Below are positions 1 to 8,898 of a stretch of DNA of 64,000 nt, in pieces. The notes under the pieces are model-generated. The model had not been told where the DNA came from. It saw nothing but the letters and a program-made list of their open reading frames with translations, and made no database searches. Position 1 is the stretch's first letter, and each line of letters begins with the position of its first letter. Position numbers and translations under genes: made by a program. Origin of the DNA: Anaerolineales bacterium (GTDB taxonomy: Bacteria > Chloroflexota > Anaerolineae > Anaerolineales > Villigracilaceae); the NCBI GenBank assembly GCA_016744335.1, contig JADGEO010000005.1, forward strand, positions 39,036-103,035, given 5' to 3'.

Positions 1-390
1 CGTTTTTGTTTTTGCACGCAAAAAGACCAGCAAGTCGGGGTGTTTAATTTTTTCGGCTAAGGCTTCATGTACGCGCCCATACATATCTAGCTCGTCGCCT
101 TCGAGATTAATACGAGCAAAAAGGGAGTCTTTTGCAAAGGTATAGTCTGAGAGTAAATTTTCGTTTTTTGCCAAAAGCTCTGGTACACTGCGCCGCTGTT
201 GGTGATAGCGACTGAGCAAAAAGAACATTTGCGTCTGAAACGCGTAACGCGCTCTATCACCATAAAAATCAGAGAGAAAAGGGTTCTCTTCAAAAATCTC
301 TAGCAAAATTTCAGCGTTAAATTGGGGCTGTAATAAACGGGCGAGCGTGGTTTTCCCCACACCGATAACCCCTTCGATTGCGATATACAT
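1..390 (-). CDS. Deoxynucleoside kinase, 3' end outside window
   Basis: The ORF track misses this gene because it runs off the left edge; it reads open from ATG at 388-390 for 130 codons. The start MYIAIEGVIGVGKTTLARLL carries the P-loop GVIGVGKTT of the dCK/dGK family. It continues with the family pattern ENPFLSDFY, FQTQMFFLLSRY and a DMYGRVHEAL segment. These enzymes phosphorylate deoxynucleosides for nucleotide salvage. GGAGAG lies five bases before the ATG. It resembles the complete kinase at 48501-49163; such enzymes often occur as two subunits with different base preference (known for lactobacilli), so the two could be complementary, which is inference. It is divergent from the methyltransferase at 597. 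Confidence 0.9.
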   Translation of the reverse strand, partial: MYIAIEGVIGVGKTTLARLLQPQFNAEILLEIFEENPFLSDFYGDRARYAFQTQMFFLLSRYHQQRRSVPELLAKNENLLSDYTFAKDSLFARINLEGDELDMYGRVHEALAEKIKHPDLLVFLRAKTKT

Positions 391-468
391 GCACTCTCCA
401 TCAGAAAAATAAGATGGCTAAAGGATACCATAAAATCCCACCAGAGTCTTTTCTACGAGAAATTCTAA

Positions 469-520
469 GTGCGATAAAACGCACAAAAAACGCGCAAGAT
501 AACTTGCCTTTATCAATGGG
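469..520. repeat. Short hairpin repeat R2, copy A
   Basis: GTGCGATAAAACGCAC forms a small hairpin and is followed by AAAAA and CGCGCAA-ATAAC. The same string recurs at 26402-26453 with small changes. It lies in the divergent spacer, which argues against the track's upstream extension of the methyltransferase. Confidence 0.55.
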
Positions 521-583
521 GCATTGTTCAAAAGTGCTTTTCTCTGGTATCTTTGTTTTCTGGCACGTTGAACCGAAGAAACT

Positions 584-589
584 GTATGA
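584..589 (+). promoter_or_regulatory. -10 box of apparently leaderless methyltransferase gene
   Basis: TATGAT ends seven bases before the ATG at 597. The same spacing is seen before recG and the DsbA-like gene. No clear -35 is visible. Confidence 0.4.
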
Positions 590-596
590 TAAAAAC

Positions 597-1331
597 ATGA
601 ACGCAAAAACAATCAAAAAAATAATAGAAATCAATAACCAGTTTTATCAAAAATTTGGCAAAGAATTCTCTGCTACGCGTGGACGCATACAACCCGGCGT
701 GCGAAAAATACTAAACGGGATTGGGCGGGATCGCGCTATCTTAGACTTGGGATGTGGCAATGGAGAGTTTGCACGGCAATTAGCAGGTACCGATCACACC
801 GCCCCTTATCTCGGCGTGGACTTTAGCTTGCCTCTGCTCACAGACGCAAGATTAGTCCCTGAGCATTTTCCCGCCCGATTTCAAGAACTAGATATTACCT
901 CTGCCAATTGGCAAATGACTACTGAAAATTGGTCACTGATTACCGCCTTTGCTGTACTCCATCATATTCCTGGAGAAAAAACCCGATTGCAAATTTTGAA
1001 AAACATTCACCAGCATCTCGCAGACGATGGCCAATTTATCTTTTCAAATTGGCAATTTCTTAACTCTGAGCGATTGAAAAAACGAATCCTAAGCTGGGAT
1101 TTAGTAGACATCCCCGAAGAAGATGTTGATGAAGGCGACTATCTCCTCGACTGGCGCAGAGGCGGATTTGGCATCCGCTACGCCCATCACTATAGCGAAG
1201 ACGAATTAGCCCACCTTGCCGAGATGAGCGGGTTTAAGATTATAGATAGTTTTTATTCAGATGGGGCTACGGGGAATTTGGGTTTATATCAGGTTTGGGA
1301 GAAGGGGAGAAACCTAAAACGTAAAACGTGA
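597..1331 (+). CDS. Class I SAM-dependent methyltransferase
   Basis: I start this at the ATG of MNAKTIKK (597), giving 244 aa. The track's TTG extension reads through repeat R2 and has no family character. Motif I is ILDLGCGNGEF, the acidic strand-2 end is YLGVDFS, and FAVLHHIPG follows at motif IV. The segment DEGDYLLDWRRGG...RYAHHYSEDEL resembles Trm9/ALKBH8-type methyltransferases acting on tRNA wobble uridine, but substrate assignment is inference. TATGAT at 584-589 lies seven bases before the ATG with no Shine-Dalgarno, suggesting a leaderless transcript. Confidence 0.8.
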   Translation: MNAKTIKKIIEINNQFYQKFGKEFSATRGRIQPGVRKILNGIGRDRAILDLGCGNGEFARQLAGTDHTAPYLGVDFSLPLLTDARLVPEHFPARFQELDITSANWQMTTENWSLITAFAVLHHIPGEKTRLQILKNIHQHLADDGQFIFSNWQFLNSERLKKRILSWDLVDIPEEDVDEGDYLLDWRRGGFGIRYAHHYSEDELAHLAEMSGFKIIDSFYSDGATGNLGLYQVWEKGRNLKRKT

Positions 1332-1360
1332 AACGTATGTGGCTGAGAATAAAATCATTA

Positions 1361-1557
1361 GCGACCTGACAGTTTCACAAAAAGAAGCGCATAGTTGGTT
1401 GAGTGGCTACTGAGCCAGCCGAAGTGTAGGTAATGACTTTCGCCATATCGAAACCAACGGCTTGTATAAATTTAGCCATTTCGTGGTTTCGATACGCCCT
1501 CCGCTACCGCTACGGACTACTCAACCACCTTCAAAAACGAAACTATCAAGCGGCTAG
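1361..1557. mobile_element. MITE-like element, copy A
   Basis: This ~197-bp element has imperfect terminal inverted repeats: TAGCGACCTGACAGTTTC at the left and the complement of GAAACTATCAAGCGGCTAG at the right, extending inward through a GGTTGAGT / ACTCAACC arm. The direct duplication TAAAATCATTA flanks it on both sides (1350-1360 and 1558-1568). A second copy of the same length lies at 36116-36315. It has no coding capacity; the track ORF 1433-1639 is its translation. A transposase in trans is inferred. Confidence 0.75.
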
Positions 1558-1587
1558 TAAAATCATTACGTTTCACGTCTTCACGCC

Positions 1588-2592
1588 TCACATATTCACT
1601 TCATTTGCATCCATAATATATTGCCACCAATTATTATGAATCCCATTTTGCCTACCTGCCATATGGGGAATTCGAGTTTGCCACCAACGATGGTGTAAGC
1701 GAATATCGCCATTGCCCCAATCGGTGGCATTTACTTGGCGCATTTTACCTGTGAAGTCGGGGAAGTTGAGCCAATCGTCACAATAGCTAGGTACATATTT
1801 TAGGTTGCCCCAGTCGTAATCTCTTTCGCTATTGGGTGCAAAATGGACAGAGCCCACATGGGCTTGGCCAGGGTTTTTCTTGTCGTAACGGGTAAAGCGT
1901 TCCCATAAATCATCATCACCGTGTTTTTTCTCGAAGGTTTTTTCCATTAGCGATTCAATTCTATGGTCAAATGATTCTTCCATTTCACCTATGCCACGCT
2001 CGTAGGAGAATCCCATAATGATAAAGCGGCGTGAAATATGCTCGGTATCTTCTAGCGGACGAGCATTGCACCAAAACGCGTCCTTGCCTGCCATAATCGA
2101 TTCGTAGAATCCGCCATAGGGGAAGGCGAAAACCCATACTTCGTCAATTTCATTATTTTCAACCCGTTCAACGATATTAAAATCATCCATAATGGCATGA
2201 TAATCTACATCATAAGGCTGATGTGGTGGGGTAACGCCATGTAGCACATCTAAATAGAGAGATGGGGAATAACGAAAACCGTCTTTTAGCACAGGGAACG
2301 CGTCTACTTCAATGCGCTCTACGATGTCATAGCGTGCCATGCCGTGACTGGTTTCAAGTGTGTCTGCTGAAAAACCCACTGCCAAATCGTCTGGGTTTTG
2401 CCAGCCAGATTGGGCTGTGAGCTTTTCGCCAGTTTCCGCGTTCATGGTGGGGTTGTAGATGATGCTCAAGATGCGGGAAACGGTACGACGCGCGGGTTCA
2501 GGAGATGTGTCTTCAACGGGCTCAGGTTCTGGGTCCACGTTCGGTTCGGACAATCCAAATAATTTTCTAAGCAGTGCGAGTAGAGATGACAT
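1588..2592 (-). CDS. Conserved hypothetical protein, second gene of a PP2C-like operon
   Basis: This 334-aa protein starts at an ATG preceded by AAGGAG at good spacing. The first ~35 residues are hydrophobic then Pro/Glu-rich (EPEPVEDTSPEPARR), and the rest appears globular and soluble. Conspicuous strings are DEVWVFAFPYGGFYESIMAG followed by AFWCNARPL, and LHHRWWQTRIPHMAGRQNG then NNWWQYIM near the C-terminus. I have the impression that proteins with these motifs occur in actinobacteria and Chloroflexi as uncharacterised proteins, but I cannot name a function. It follows the PP2C-like gene by 40 bases and is probably co-transcribed. Confidence 0.75.
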   Translation of the reverse strand: MSSLLALLRKLFGLSEPNVDPEPEPVEDTSPEPARRTVSRILSIIYNPTMNAETGEKLTAQSGWQNPDDLAVGFSADTLETSHGMARYDIVERIEVDAFPVLKDGFRYSPSLYLDVLHGVTPPHQPYDVDYHAIMDDFNIVERVENNEIDEVWVFAFPYGGFYESIMAGKDAFWCNARPLEDTEHISRRFIIMGFSYERGIGEMEESFDHRIESLMEKTFEKKHGDDDLWERFTRYDKKNPGQAHVGSVHFAPNSERDYDWGNLKYVPSYCDDWLNFPDFTGKMRQVNATDWGNGDIRLHHRWWQTRIPHMAGRQNGIHNNWWQYIMDANEVNM

Positions 2593-2632
2593 CCGTTCTC
2601 CTTAATGTGAGTTTTTCTATCCGATAAAAGTT

Positions 2633-5128
2633 CTAACGGATATCTGTAGCCTGATAGATTCTATCATCTTGAGCAATGAAAAGGATGTGGCTGGGGTTTG
2701 AGGCTATAGTACTTAGTGTACCGACAGGGACAGTGCCCTCGAGGGGTTGAAGTTGGCTTAAAAGAGTAAATGAGCGCGGGCTAAAGCGGTAAACGGTTTG
2801 AGTTTTAGGCTCAAGAAGCAAAAGGGCAGAATCAGGCGGAGTAGAAAGGTGTATTTCGGTAAATAGTATTCGGTCAAAACTATTTCCGCCACCTGCGGCT
2901 GGATGTTGGTCGATGAGTTCTACTGGGTGAACGCAACGTGTAGGCACGGCGGCTCGTAAATTTGAATTACAGCTGGCTAAGTCTCCATTATTGAAAAGTA
3001 AATAAAGGTCACTACTATCTACGCCTACATTTACGCTCATATCAATGGCATTTGCTAGTTCCATACCTTCTGGGGCGTTTTCAAAAAAGGGATCGGGGTA
3101 ATCGAGAAAAGCAGAGTTGCGCCCCGTATAAAACCAAACTTCATGCGCCGGGGCATCTAAAACATAGAGTATATCTGCGTCTAGTGCTATGGCAGTGATT
3201 TCTTTAAATTGACCTACTGAGTGTGACAGTGATGTTGCTTGGGGGGGACGATTTGCACCGCAATAAAGCAAATTCCCCTGTGAATCTATGCCCATAACTG
3301 AAGCCCCCATTGCATTTGATTTGGGTAAGGCTTGCAGGTCGATTAGTGGGCTAAGCGTTACGCCGCCATATTCTCCACTTTTGCAATCAAAGCTTTCATC
3401 ATATTGATACCCCCCACTGACCAAATAGGCACGCAAAATCTCGCCTTTGGTGTTGAGAATAAAGACATTTGTATCGGTGGCTGCTATTGCCACAATCTCT
3501 GTTCCAACAGGTATGCCCTCTACAGCAGGTTGATAACTAAGCCGCTGAATGCCTAATAGACTATCAAGATAATTTTGCGCTTCTGTGCGTATGGCTTCGG
3601 TTGCAGCAGTTTGGTCATAAGTTTCGGCAACATCCAAATTCTTAATCGTATCTTCCCATGCTTTTCGTTGTGCTATTGGGTCGCTTTCTTCGAGGGCGCG
3701 TGCCCGCGACAGCTCTACCTCAACATAGGCTGTTTCATATTGAATATCGTGCCCAAAGCGAAAATAGACCACGCTAGCAATCGTACCAACCAGCAGAGGG
3801 ATAATAACGGCAATTACTACCATGACCCAACTTGGCAACCTAAAGGGCGCGTCGGGGTCATCTACAGGTAAAATGCGTGGTATAGCCTTACTGAAAGCCC
3901 CTTTTAATTTATCGTTTCCCTCGCGAGTTGCCTGTATCCCTTTGGCTATGCCACGCGCACTTTGCCGCGCAATCACCTCGCCAACGGGCGGCCCCGTGTC
4001 AATTTCTTCCTCTACAGCTTCAGGAATATCAATCTCTTCTTCTTGTGCAGGGATTTCATTAGTAGCTTGGCGTGGGATGGATGCTAAAATCTCATTTTCT
4101 TCGGGAGCAGAAGCTGGCTCGTCATTTTCTCGAACAGTAGCCATAAGAGCGGGGCGAACGTGCGGAATCTTGCTCTCGTTATGGATGCTTGGTGCCTGCA
4201 TATCATCGGCTTCTGCCTCCGAAACGCGCGTGTCCTCTGCTGAGGTAGACGCGAAAGGCTGGGGTTCTGGCTGATGGCTTTCTATTTCCCCTACTTCATC
4301 TTCTTGGATGACTTGCTCTGCATCTACTTGGGGATACGAAACATCACCAATATCAGTATCTTCTATTTCTGTTTCGGCAGGTTCATCGGCGATTTTACGC
4401 GAAATACTTGCTAATGTGGGCTTAGATTGAGGCGGTGGCTTCAGTAGGGTTACTTCACCTTTGCCAGCCTCAAACTCTATGAGTACCGTATTTTGGTCGT
4501 CCATATTTTGCCGCATTAAAACACTGCGAATTGTTTCCAGCGATGCCAATTGATTGTCGCGTTGCAAAATCGGTGTCCAACCAGCAGGGAGTTGGGGCGT
4601 GACGAGCAAGCGTCCGCCCGTGCGAAGCGGGAGTTGTGAAAGATAAAATTTTGCCGATTGCCCTAATCCTAATCCCCGCCCCGACATTTCAGGGTCGTGA
4701 ATGTCACGCCGTTCGTCTCCTACCATCCAATACGCATGGGCAGGACCCGATATGAGCAGATAAATTTGCCCGCCACGAACTACGCCCAAAACGAGCGTGG
4801 CAAGGGTAAAGCGTCCTTGTCCGCTGGTTTCCATATTGCGTTCTAGTAAATCACTGTTGAGCGTAATTGCCGCGGTACGTAATGCGGCTGTTACTGAGCC
4901 AGGAGTATTATAAAATTCTTTTGCCGCACTACTTATTATCTGTAAATAATTGGCAGTTGATAAATTGGTGTTGCCGCCTAAAACAAGGTGCATAAAGAGC
5001 AAATCACGCGAGCGGCTACGGGCTTTTCGGCGCGGTGGAGTTACCGCCAGCAATCCTGGCGGCGAGGGCATTTCATTGCCCTTTATACGGTAGAGGGGAA
5101 GGAGGGTAAGATTGAATGTTTTAGACAC
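2633..5128 (-). CDS. PP2C-like membrane protein with C-terminal propeller-like region
   Basis: The N-terminal ~230 residues resemble a degenerate PP2C/SpoIIE-type phosphatase fold (DLLFMHLVLGG, FTLATLVLGVVRGGQIYLLISGPAHAYW) but the usual metal-binding aspartates are not obvious, so it may be a pseudophosphatase. An acidic, Pro/Gln-rich linker (about 240-430) leads to one transmembrane helix near residues 437-460 (WVMVVIAVIIPLLVG). About 300 residues follow with repeated strand-like motifs (TNVFILNTKGEILRAY, DADILYVLDAPAHEVW) suggesting a beta-propeller. The track's first codon is TTG; I prefer GTG at 5128, six bases after GGAG. TATAAT on this strand lies at 5153-5148. The role is unknown; signalling is inferred. 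Confidence 0.7.
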   Translation of the reverse strand: MSKTFNLTLLPLYRIKGNEMPSPPGLLAVTPPRRKARSRSRDLLFMHLVLGGNTNLSTANYLQIISSAAKEFYNTPGSVTAALRTAAITLNSDLLERNMETSGQGRFTLATLVLGVVRGGQIYLLISGPAHAYWMVGDERRDIHDPEMSGRGLGLGQSAKFYLSQLPLRTGGRLLVTPQLPAGWTPILQRDNQLASLETIRSVLMRQNMDDQNTVLIEFEAGKGEVTLLKPPPQSKPTLASISRKIADEPAETEIEDTDIGDVSYPQVDAEQVIQEDEVGEIESHQPEPQPFASTSAEDTRVSEAEADDMQAPSIHNESKIPHVRPALMATVRENDEPASAPEENEILASIPRQATNEIPAQEEEIDIPEAVEEEIDTGPPVGEVIARQSARGIAKGIQATREGNDKLKGAFSKAIPRILPVDDPDAPFRLPSWVMVVIAVIIPLLVGTIASVVYFRFGHDIQYETAYVEVELSRARALEESDPIAQRKAWEDTIKNLDVAETYDQTAATEAIRTEAQNYLDSLLGIQRLSYQPAVEGIPVGTEIVAIAATDTNVFILNTKGEILRAYLVSGGYQYDESFDCKSGEYGGVTLSPLIDLQALPKSNAMGASVMGIDSQGNLLYCGANRPPQATSLSHSVGQFKEITAIALDADILYVLDAPAHEVWFYTGRNSAFLDYPDPFFENAPEGMELANAIDMSVNVGVDSSDLYLLFNNGDLASCNSNLRAAVPTRCVHPVELIDQHPAAGGGNSFDRILFTEIHLSTPPDSALLLLEPKTQTVYRFSPRSFTLLSQLQPLEGTVPVGTLSTIASNPSHILFIAQDDRIYQATDIR

Positions 5129-5234
5129 GTTTTTCTCCAATGAATATATTATACTGGTAAAATCGAAGAGGTGGCATGTAAAAAAAAAGACTGGTTAAAA
5201 GAGCGTTTAGAGACAGTTAGGAAAAAACTAACGC

Positions 5235-5343
5235 CGCACGGGCGTTAACGCCCGTACTAATGGGCTAAACCCAACTAAAGTCGGCTGAGAAGAGACTGCT
5301 TTAGCAGGCTTCAGCTTTGAGCATGGACGTTTACGTCCATGCG
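5235..5343 (-). repeat. Multi-hairpin repeat R1, diverged copy in reverse orientation
   Basis: Read on the minus strand this starts CGCATGGACGTAAACGTCC and ends ACGCCCGTGCG, matching the 22-24 kb R1 copies in order and spacing of hairpins. It shows paired substitutions, for example CTGCTAAAGCAG where the others have CCGCTAAAGCGG. It lies between the PP2C-like gene and degV. Confidence 0.7.
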
Positions 5344-5406
5344 AAAGCGATTATCGGGTTTATTTACATTACAAACCACAAAATCCGATAGAAGCAGGAA
5401 AAACTT

Positions 5407-6237
5407 ATGAAAATTGGCTTAGTCACCGACAGTGTTGCCGATATCCCCGCTAACTTGCTAGAAAAACATAAAATTGAAGCTGTCCCCGCAGTTATTGTGA
5501 TTGATGGAAAAGGCTATCTTGACGGTGTAGACATCACTCGCCAAGAGTTTTATTCGCGAATGCCCTCTTTTAAAAGTCCCGCCACGACAGCGGCAATTGC
5601 AACTGGGGAATTTGAACTGCGCTATGAAAAATTATTTAGCAGAGGTGTAGAGAAGATTTTTTCTATTCACACCGCATCGCAATTAAGTGGCATTTATAAC
5701 GCGGCAAGAATTGCGGCTGAATCCTTTGGGGATAAAATTCAAATGGTAGATAGTGGGCAACTCAGTTTAGGAATTGGTTTCCAAGTTTTAGAAGCCGCTG
5801 ATGCTATTTCTGAAGGTGCGAGTTTCGATGAGCTTTCTAAAATGCTTTCTTCTATTCAGAAGCGCATCAAACTTGTAGCCGCTCTCGACACCCTCGAATA
5901 TCTGCGGCGTAGCGGACGTGTTTCGTGGGCAAAAGCACGGGTTGCCGCATTGCTCAGGCTCAAACCAATGATTGAACTAAGCTACGGGAAAGTGGACAAT
6001 CTTGGCGCAGTCCGCACAACGCGGGCGTCAAATCGTGAATTAAAAAAGAAGCTAGAAAAGGTTGGGAAGATAAAGAGATTGGCTATTTTACACACCAATG
6101 CCGAAGAACGCGCCCATCAGTTTTTAGCAGATTTCATACCTTCTTTGGAGACAGAGCCTTTAGTTGTTAATATTACGCCCGTTGTTGGGGCGCATATAGG
6201 TCCGAAAGGCATTGGCTTTGTGGCAATCAAAAAATGA
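5407..6237 (+). CDS. DegV family fatty-acid-binding protein
   Basis: The protein is 276 aa, a usual DegV length. The N-terminus MKIGLVTDSVADIP and the strings SAFE-like PATTAAIATGEFE, IHTASQLSGIYNAA and VDSGQLSLGIGFQ match the two-domain EDD fold that binds a fatty acid; members serve as FakB carriers for fatty acid kinase in Firmicutes. ALDTLEYLRRSGRVSWAKA is the conserved helix-turn before the lipid site. It is the first gene of a plus-strand run degV-recG-coaD-coiled coil. No FakA is visible here, so the kinase partner must lie elsewhere. Confidence 0.9.
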   Translation: MKIGLVTDSVADIPANLLEKHKIEAVPAVIVIDGKGYLDGVDITRQEFYSRMPSFKSPATTAAIATGEFELRYEKLFSRGVEKIFSIHTASQLSGIYNAARIAAESFGDKIQMVDSGQLSLGIGFQVLEAADAISEGASFDELSKMLSSIQKRIKLVAALDTLEYLRRSGRVSWAKARVAALLRLKPMIELSYGKVDNLGAVRTTRASNRELKKKLEKVGKIKRLAILHTNAEERAHQFLADFIPSLETEPLVVNITPVVGAHIGPKGIGFVAIKK

Positions 6238-6302
6238 AGCCTTGTAATAATTGCTTTAGAAATTAGCCTTCAACTTGCCTACTTTCACTTCCAAGCCCAT
6301 GA

Positions 6303-6308
6303 TAAAAT
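6303..6308 (+). promoter_or_regulatory. -10-like TAAAAT before leaderless recG
   Basis: TAAAAT ends seven bases before the recG ATG, and no Shine-Dalgarno is present between them. The arrangement matches the other candidate leaderless genes in this window. Confidence 0.35.
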
Positions 6309-6315
6309 ACACCTT

Positions 6316-8898
6316 ATGTATCCTTCAATAGAAAAACTACAAAAATATGTCCGACTAGAAGCAAAAAATGGTTATGACAATAAAGCCGTCATTGGCGGCT
6401 TGGCAAGTATGCTCGAAAGCTGGGAAGCAGAAGCGCGCAACGATGAGCTTTCTGAAGAAATTGTCCAAGCCGTTACAGGTAGATTGCGAGATTACGAAGG
6501 TCTTAGCGCGGATGGAAGAAAAGTGACCCTCTTTGGGATTGGCAACAGGCTCAAAAGAGAATACCCCGAGTTAGGGGATGAGAAACCGGTACCGACGCGA
6601 CCCAAACCCTTCGACCAAGCTCAGGAGAAGCCTACCCCCGCGCCGGAGGCAAAGCCTGTGCCGGAGCAAGAGATTGCCGAAAACGGTGACCAAGCTCAAA
6701 CTCCCGCGCCCGTAGACACAAAAACTGCCCCTCAACAGGAAGGTGTTGGAAAGCAGACACCAAGCCACAAACCCGCGCGCCCCCGCTCAGAATCTGTTCC
6801 CGGTGCTGTTACCAGCGAAACACCTATCGCATTAAACGCGGTGTTAACCGTTCTCCAAGGGGTGGGTCCCCGAAACGCCACTACCCTTGAAAAATTGGGG
6901 CTTTTCACCCTGCGCGATATGCTCTACAACTTCCCCCATCGATATGACGATTATAGCCAGCTAAAGCCGATCAAATCGCTTTGGTATGGGGAACAAGTGA
7001 CCGTGATTGGGAATATAAAAAGTGTCACGGGAAGACCGCTTCGTGGTGGTAGGTCTCATATTACCGAAGTATTGCTAAATGATGGCACTGGCTCTTTACG
7101 CCTAACGTGGTTTAACCAGCCTTGGCTCACCAATCGTTTTAAGCAGGGCGTTTCGATTTCTGTTTCTGGCAAAATTGACCAGTATTTGGGGCGTTTGCAA
7201 ATGAGCAGTCCCGATTGGGAATTGGTAGAAACCGAGAATTTGCACACAAATCGTATTGTGCCAATTTATTCGTTGACCAAGAAAATCACTCAAAAATGGC
7301 TTCGTCAGCAAATGAATCAGGTCGTTTCTTATTGGGCTCCACAAATTACCGACCATTTGCCCGATAGCGTACGCTTAGCCGCACATTTACCGCGTTTGAA
7401 TACTGCCTTAGAAAATGTCCATTTTCCAAAAACACAGGCTCATTTAAAATTAGCACGAGAGCGTTTAGCCTTTGACGAGATTTTCTTCTTGCAAATGGGC
7501 GTTTTACGCCAAAAACAAGATTGGCAATCTGTTATGGGGCGCATCTTTGATATATCAGAAGAATGGCTCAAAGCGCGCAAAGATGATTTGCCTTTCACTT
7601 TGACAGACTCGCAAGAAAAAGCTGTTTCAGATATTGTGATGGATTTTGGTTCAGGCAGACCCATGAACCGTTTGCTTCAGGGCGATGTTGGTTCTGGTAA
7701 AACGGTGGTGGCAGGGTTGGCAATTGCAATGGTATCAAATGCCGGCGCACAAGCCGCTATGATGGCACCCACAAGTATTCTTGCTGAGCAACATTATCGT
7801 AGTTTGAGCAAAATACTCACCACAAATGAGAACGGCTTGGCTGAAAGTGAAATTCGCTTGCTAGTTGGCGATACCCCTGAAGCTAGAAAACAAGAAATTC
7901 GTGAAGGCTTATTGAATGGAAGCATAAAAGTGGTTGTTGGCACTCATGCACTAATTCAAGGACCAATAGAATTTGCCAATTTACAACTTGCCATCGTAGA
8001 TGAACAACACCGCTTTGGCGTAGACCAACGCGCTGCTCTCCGTGAAAAAGGCGAAAATCTACACCTCATGGTAATGACGGCAACGCCAATCCCACGTTCC
8101 TTAGCCCTCACCGTTCATGGCGATTTAGATATTTCTGTGATGGACGAACTCCCCGCTGGCAGACTGCCCATCGAAACACACGTTCTTCGCCCACAAGAAA
8201 GAGAGCGAGCATATACCATGATCCGCTCCCAAGTTTTAGATGGCAAGCAAGCCTTTATCATCTACCCATTGGTTGAAGAAAGTGAAAAAATAGAAGCCCG
8301 TGCCGCAGTTAAAGAACACGAAGCCCTCCAAGCCGATGTCTTCCGAAAACTCAACGTAGGGCTTTTACACGGGCGCATGAAACCCGCCGAAAAAGAAAAA
8401 GTAATGGCGAAATTTAGAGCCAAAGAATACGATATCTTGGTCGCAACAACAGTCGTAGAAGTCGGCGTAGATGTACCCAATGCCACTGTTATGCTCATCG
8501 AAGGCGCAGATAGATTTGGTTTAGCCCAACTCCACCAATTACGTGGTCGTGTGGGACGTGGCATGGACAAGTCTTACTGTCTGCTCATCCCCACCGACAA
8601 CGATGATATCGAAAACGAACGTCTCCTTGCTATGGCAGAGAGCAACGATGGCTTTGTTCTTGCCGAAAAAGATTTAGAACAACGCGGCCCTGGCGAATTT
8701 TTAGGCAAACGTCAATCTGGTTATGGCACTGGCTTACGCATGGCAAGCCTAACCGATATAGACCTTATCGAAAAAGCTCGAGAACGCGCTCAAGCTATTT
8801 TTAGCCAAGACGCAAATCTTGAAAAAGAAGAGCATCAACTACTTAGCGAAGCTCTCGACCATTTCTGGGGCGAGACCTCAAAAGGAGATTTGAGCTAA
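6316..8898 (+). CDS. recG: ATP-dependent DNA helicase RecG
   Basis: RecG remodels stalled replication forks and branched DNA. Residues 1-170 are an extension beyond the usual ~690-aa enzyme: a helical segment, then a Pro/Ala/Glu-rich linker. The wedge domain begins near VLQGVGPRNATTLEKLGLFTLRDMLYNFP and carries the OB fold. Walker A is GDVGSGKT (~residue 455), Walker B DEQH, motif III TATPIPRSLALT, and motif VI QLRGRVGRG. The C-terminal ERGPGEFLGKRQSG block is diagnostic. The linker holds KPFDQAQEKP, encoded by a sequence like the common CTTCGACAAGCTCAGG repeat. Its TAA overlaps the coaD ATG by one base. Confidence 0.97.
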   Translation: MYPSIEKLQKYVRLEAKNGYDNKAVIGGLASMLESWEAEARNDELSEEIVQAVTGRLRDYEGLSADGRKVTLFGIGNRLKREYPELGDEKPVPTRPKPFDQAQEKPTPAPEAKPVPEQEIAENGDQAQTPAPVDTKTAPQQEGVGKQTPSHKPARPRSESVPGAVTSETPIALNAVLTVLQGVGPRNATTLEKLGLFTLRDMLYNFPHRYDDYSQLKPIKSLWYGEQVTVIGNIKSVTGRPLRGGRSHITEVLLNDGTGSLRLTWFNQPWLTNRFKQGVSISVSGKIDQYLGRLQMSSPDWELVETENLHTNRIVPIYSLTKKITQKWLRQQMNQVVSYWAPQITDHLPDSVRLAAHLPRLNTALENVHFPKTQAHLKLARERLAFDEIFFLQMGVLRQKQDWQSVMGRIFDISEEWLKARKDDLPFTLTDSQEKAVSDIVMDFGSGRPMNRLLQGDVGSGKTVVAGLAIAMVSNAGAQAAMMAPTSILAEQHYRSLSKILTTNENGLAESEIRLLVGDTPEARKQEIREGLLNGSIKVVVGTHALIQGPIEFANLQLAIVDEQHRFGVDQRAALREKGENLHLMVMTATPIPRSLALTVHGDLDISVMDELPAGRLPIETHVLRPQERERAYTMIRSQVLDGKQAFIIYPLVEESEKIEARAAVKEHEALQADVFRKLNVGLLHGRMKPAEKEKVMAKFRAKEYDILVATTVVEVGVDVPNATVMLIEGADRFGLAQLHQLRGRVGRGMDKSYCLLIPTDNDDIENERLLAMAESNDGFVLAEKDLEQRGPGEFLGKRQSGYGTGLRMASLTDIDLIEKARERAQAIFSQDANLEKEEHQLLSEALDHFWGETSKGDLS

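Noticed and set aside
1433-1639. 68-aa plus-strand ORF
   Set aside because: It is a translation of MITE copy A and the end of the hypothetical gene; no ribosome site.
3575-4274. Plus-strand ORFs opposite the PP2C-like gene
   Set aside because: Shadow frames of a real minus-strand coding region.
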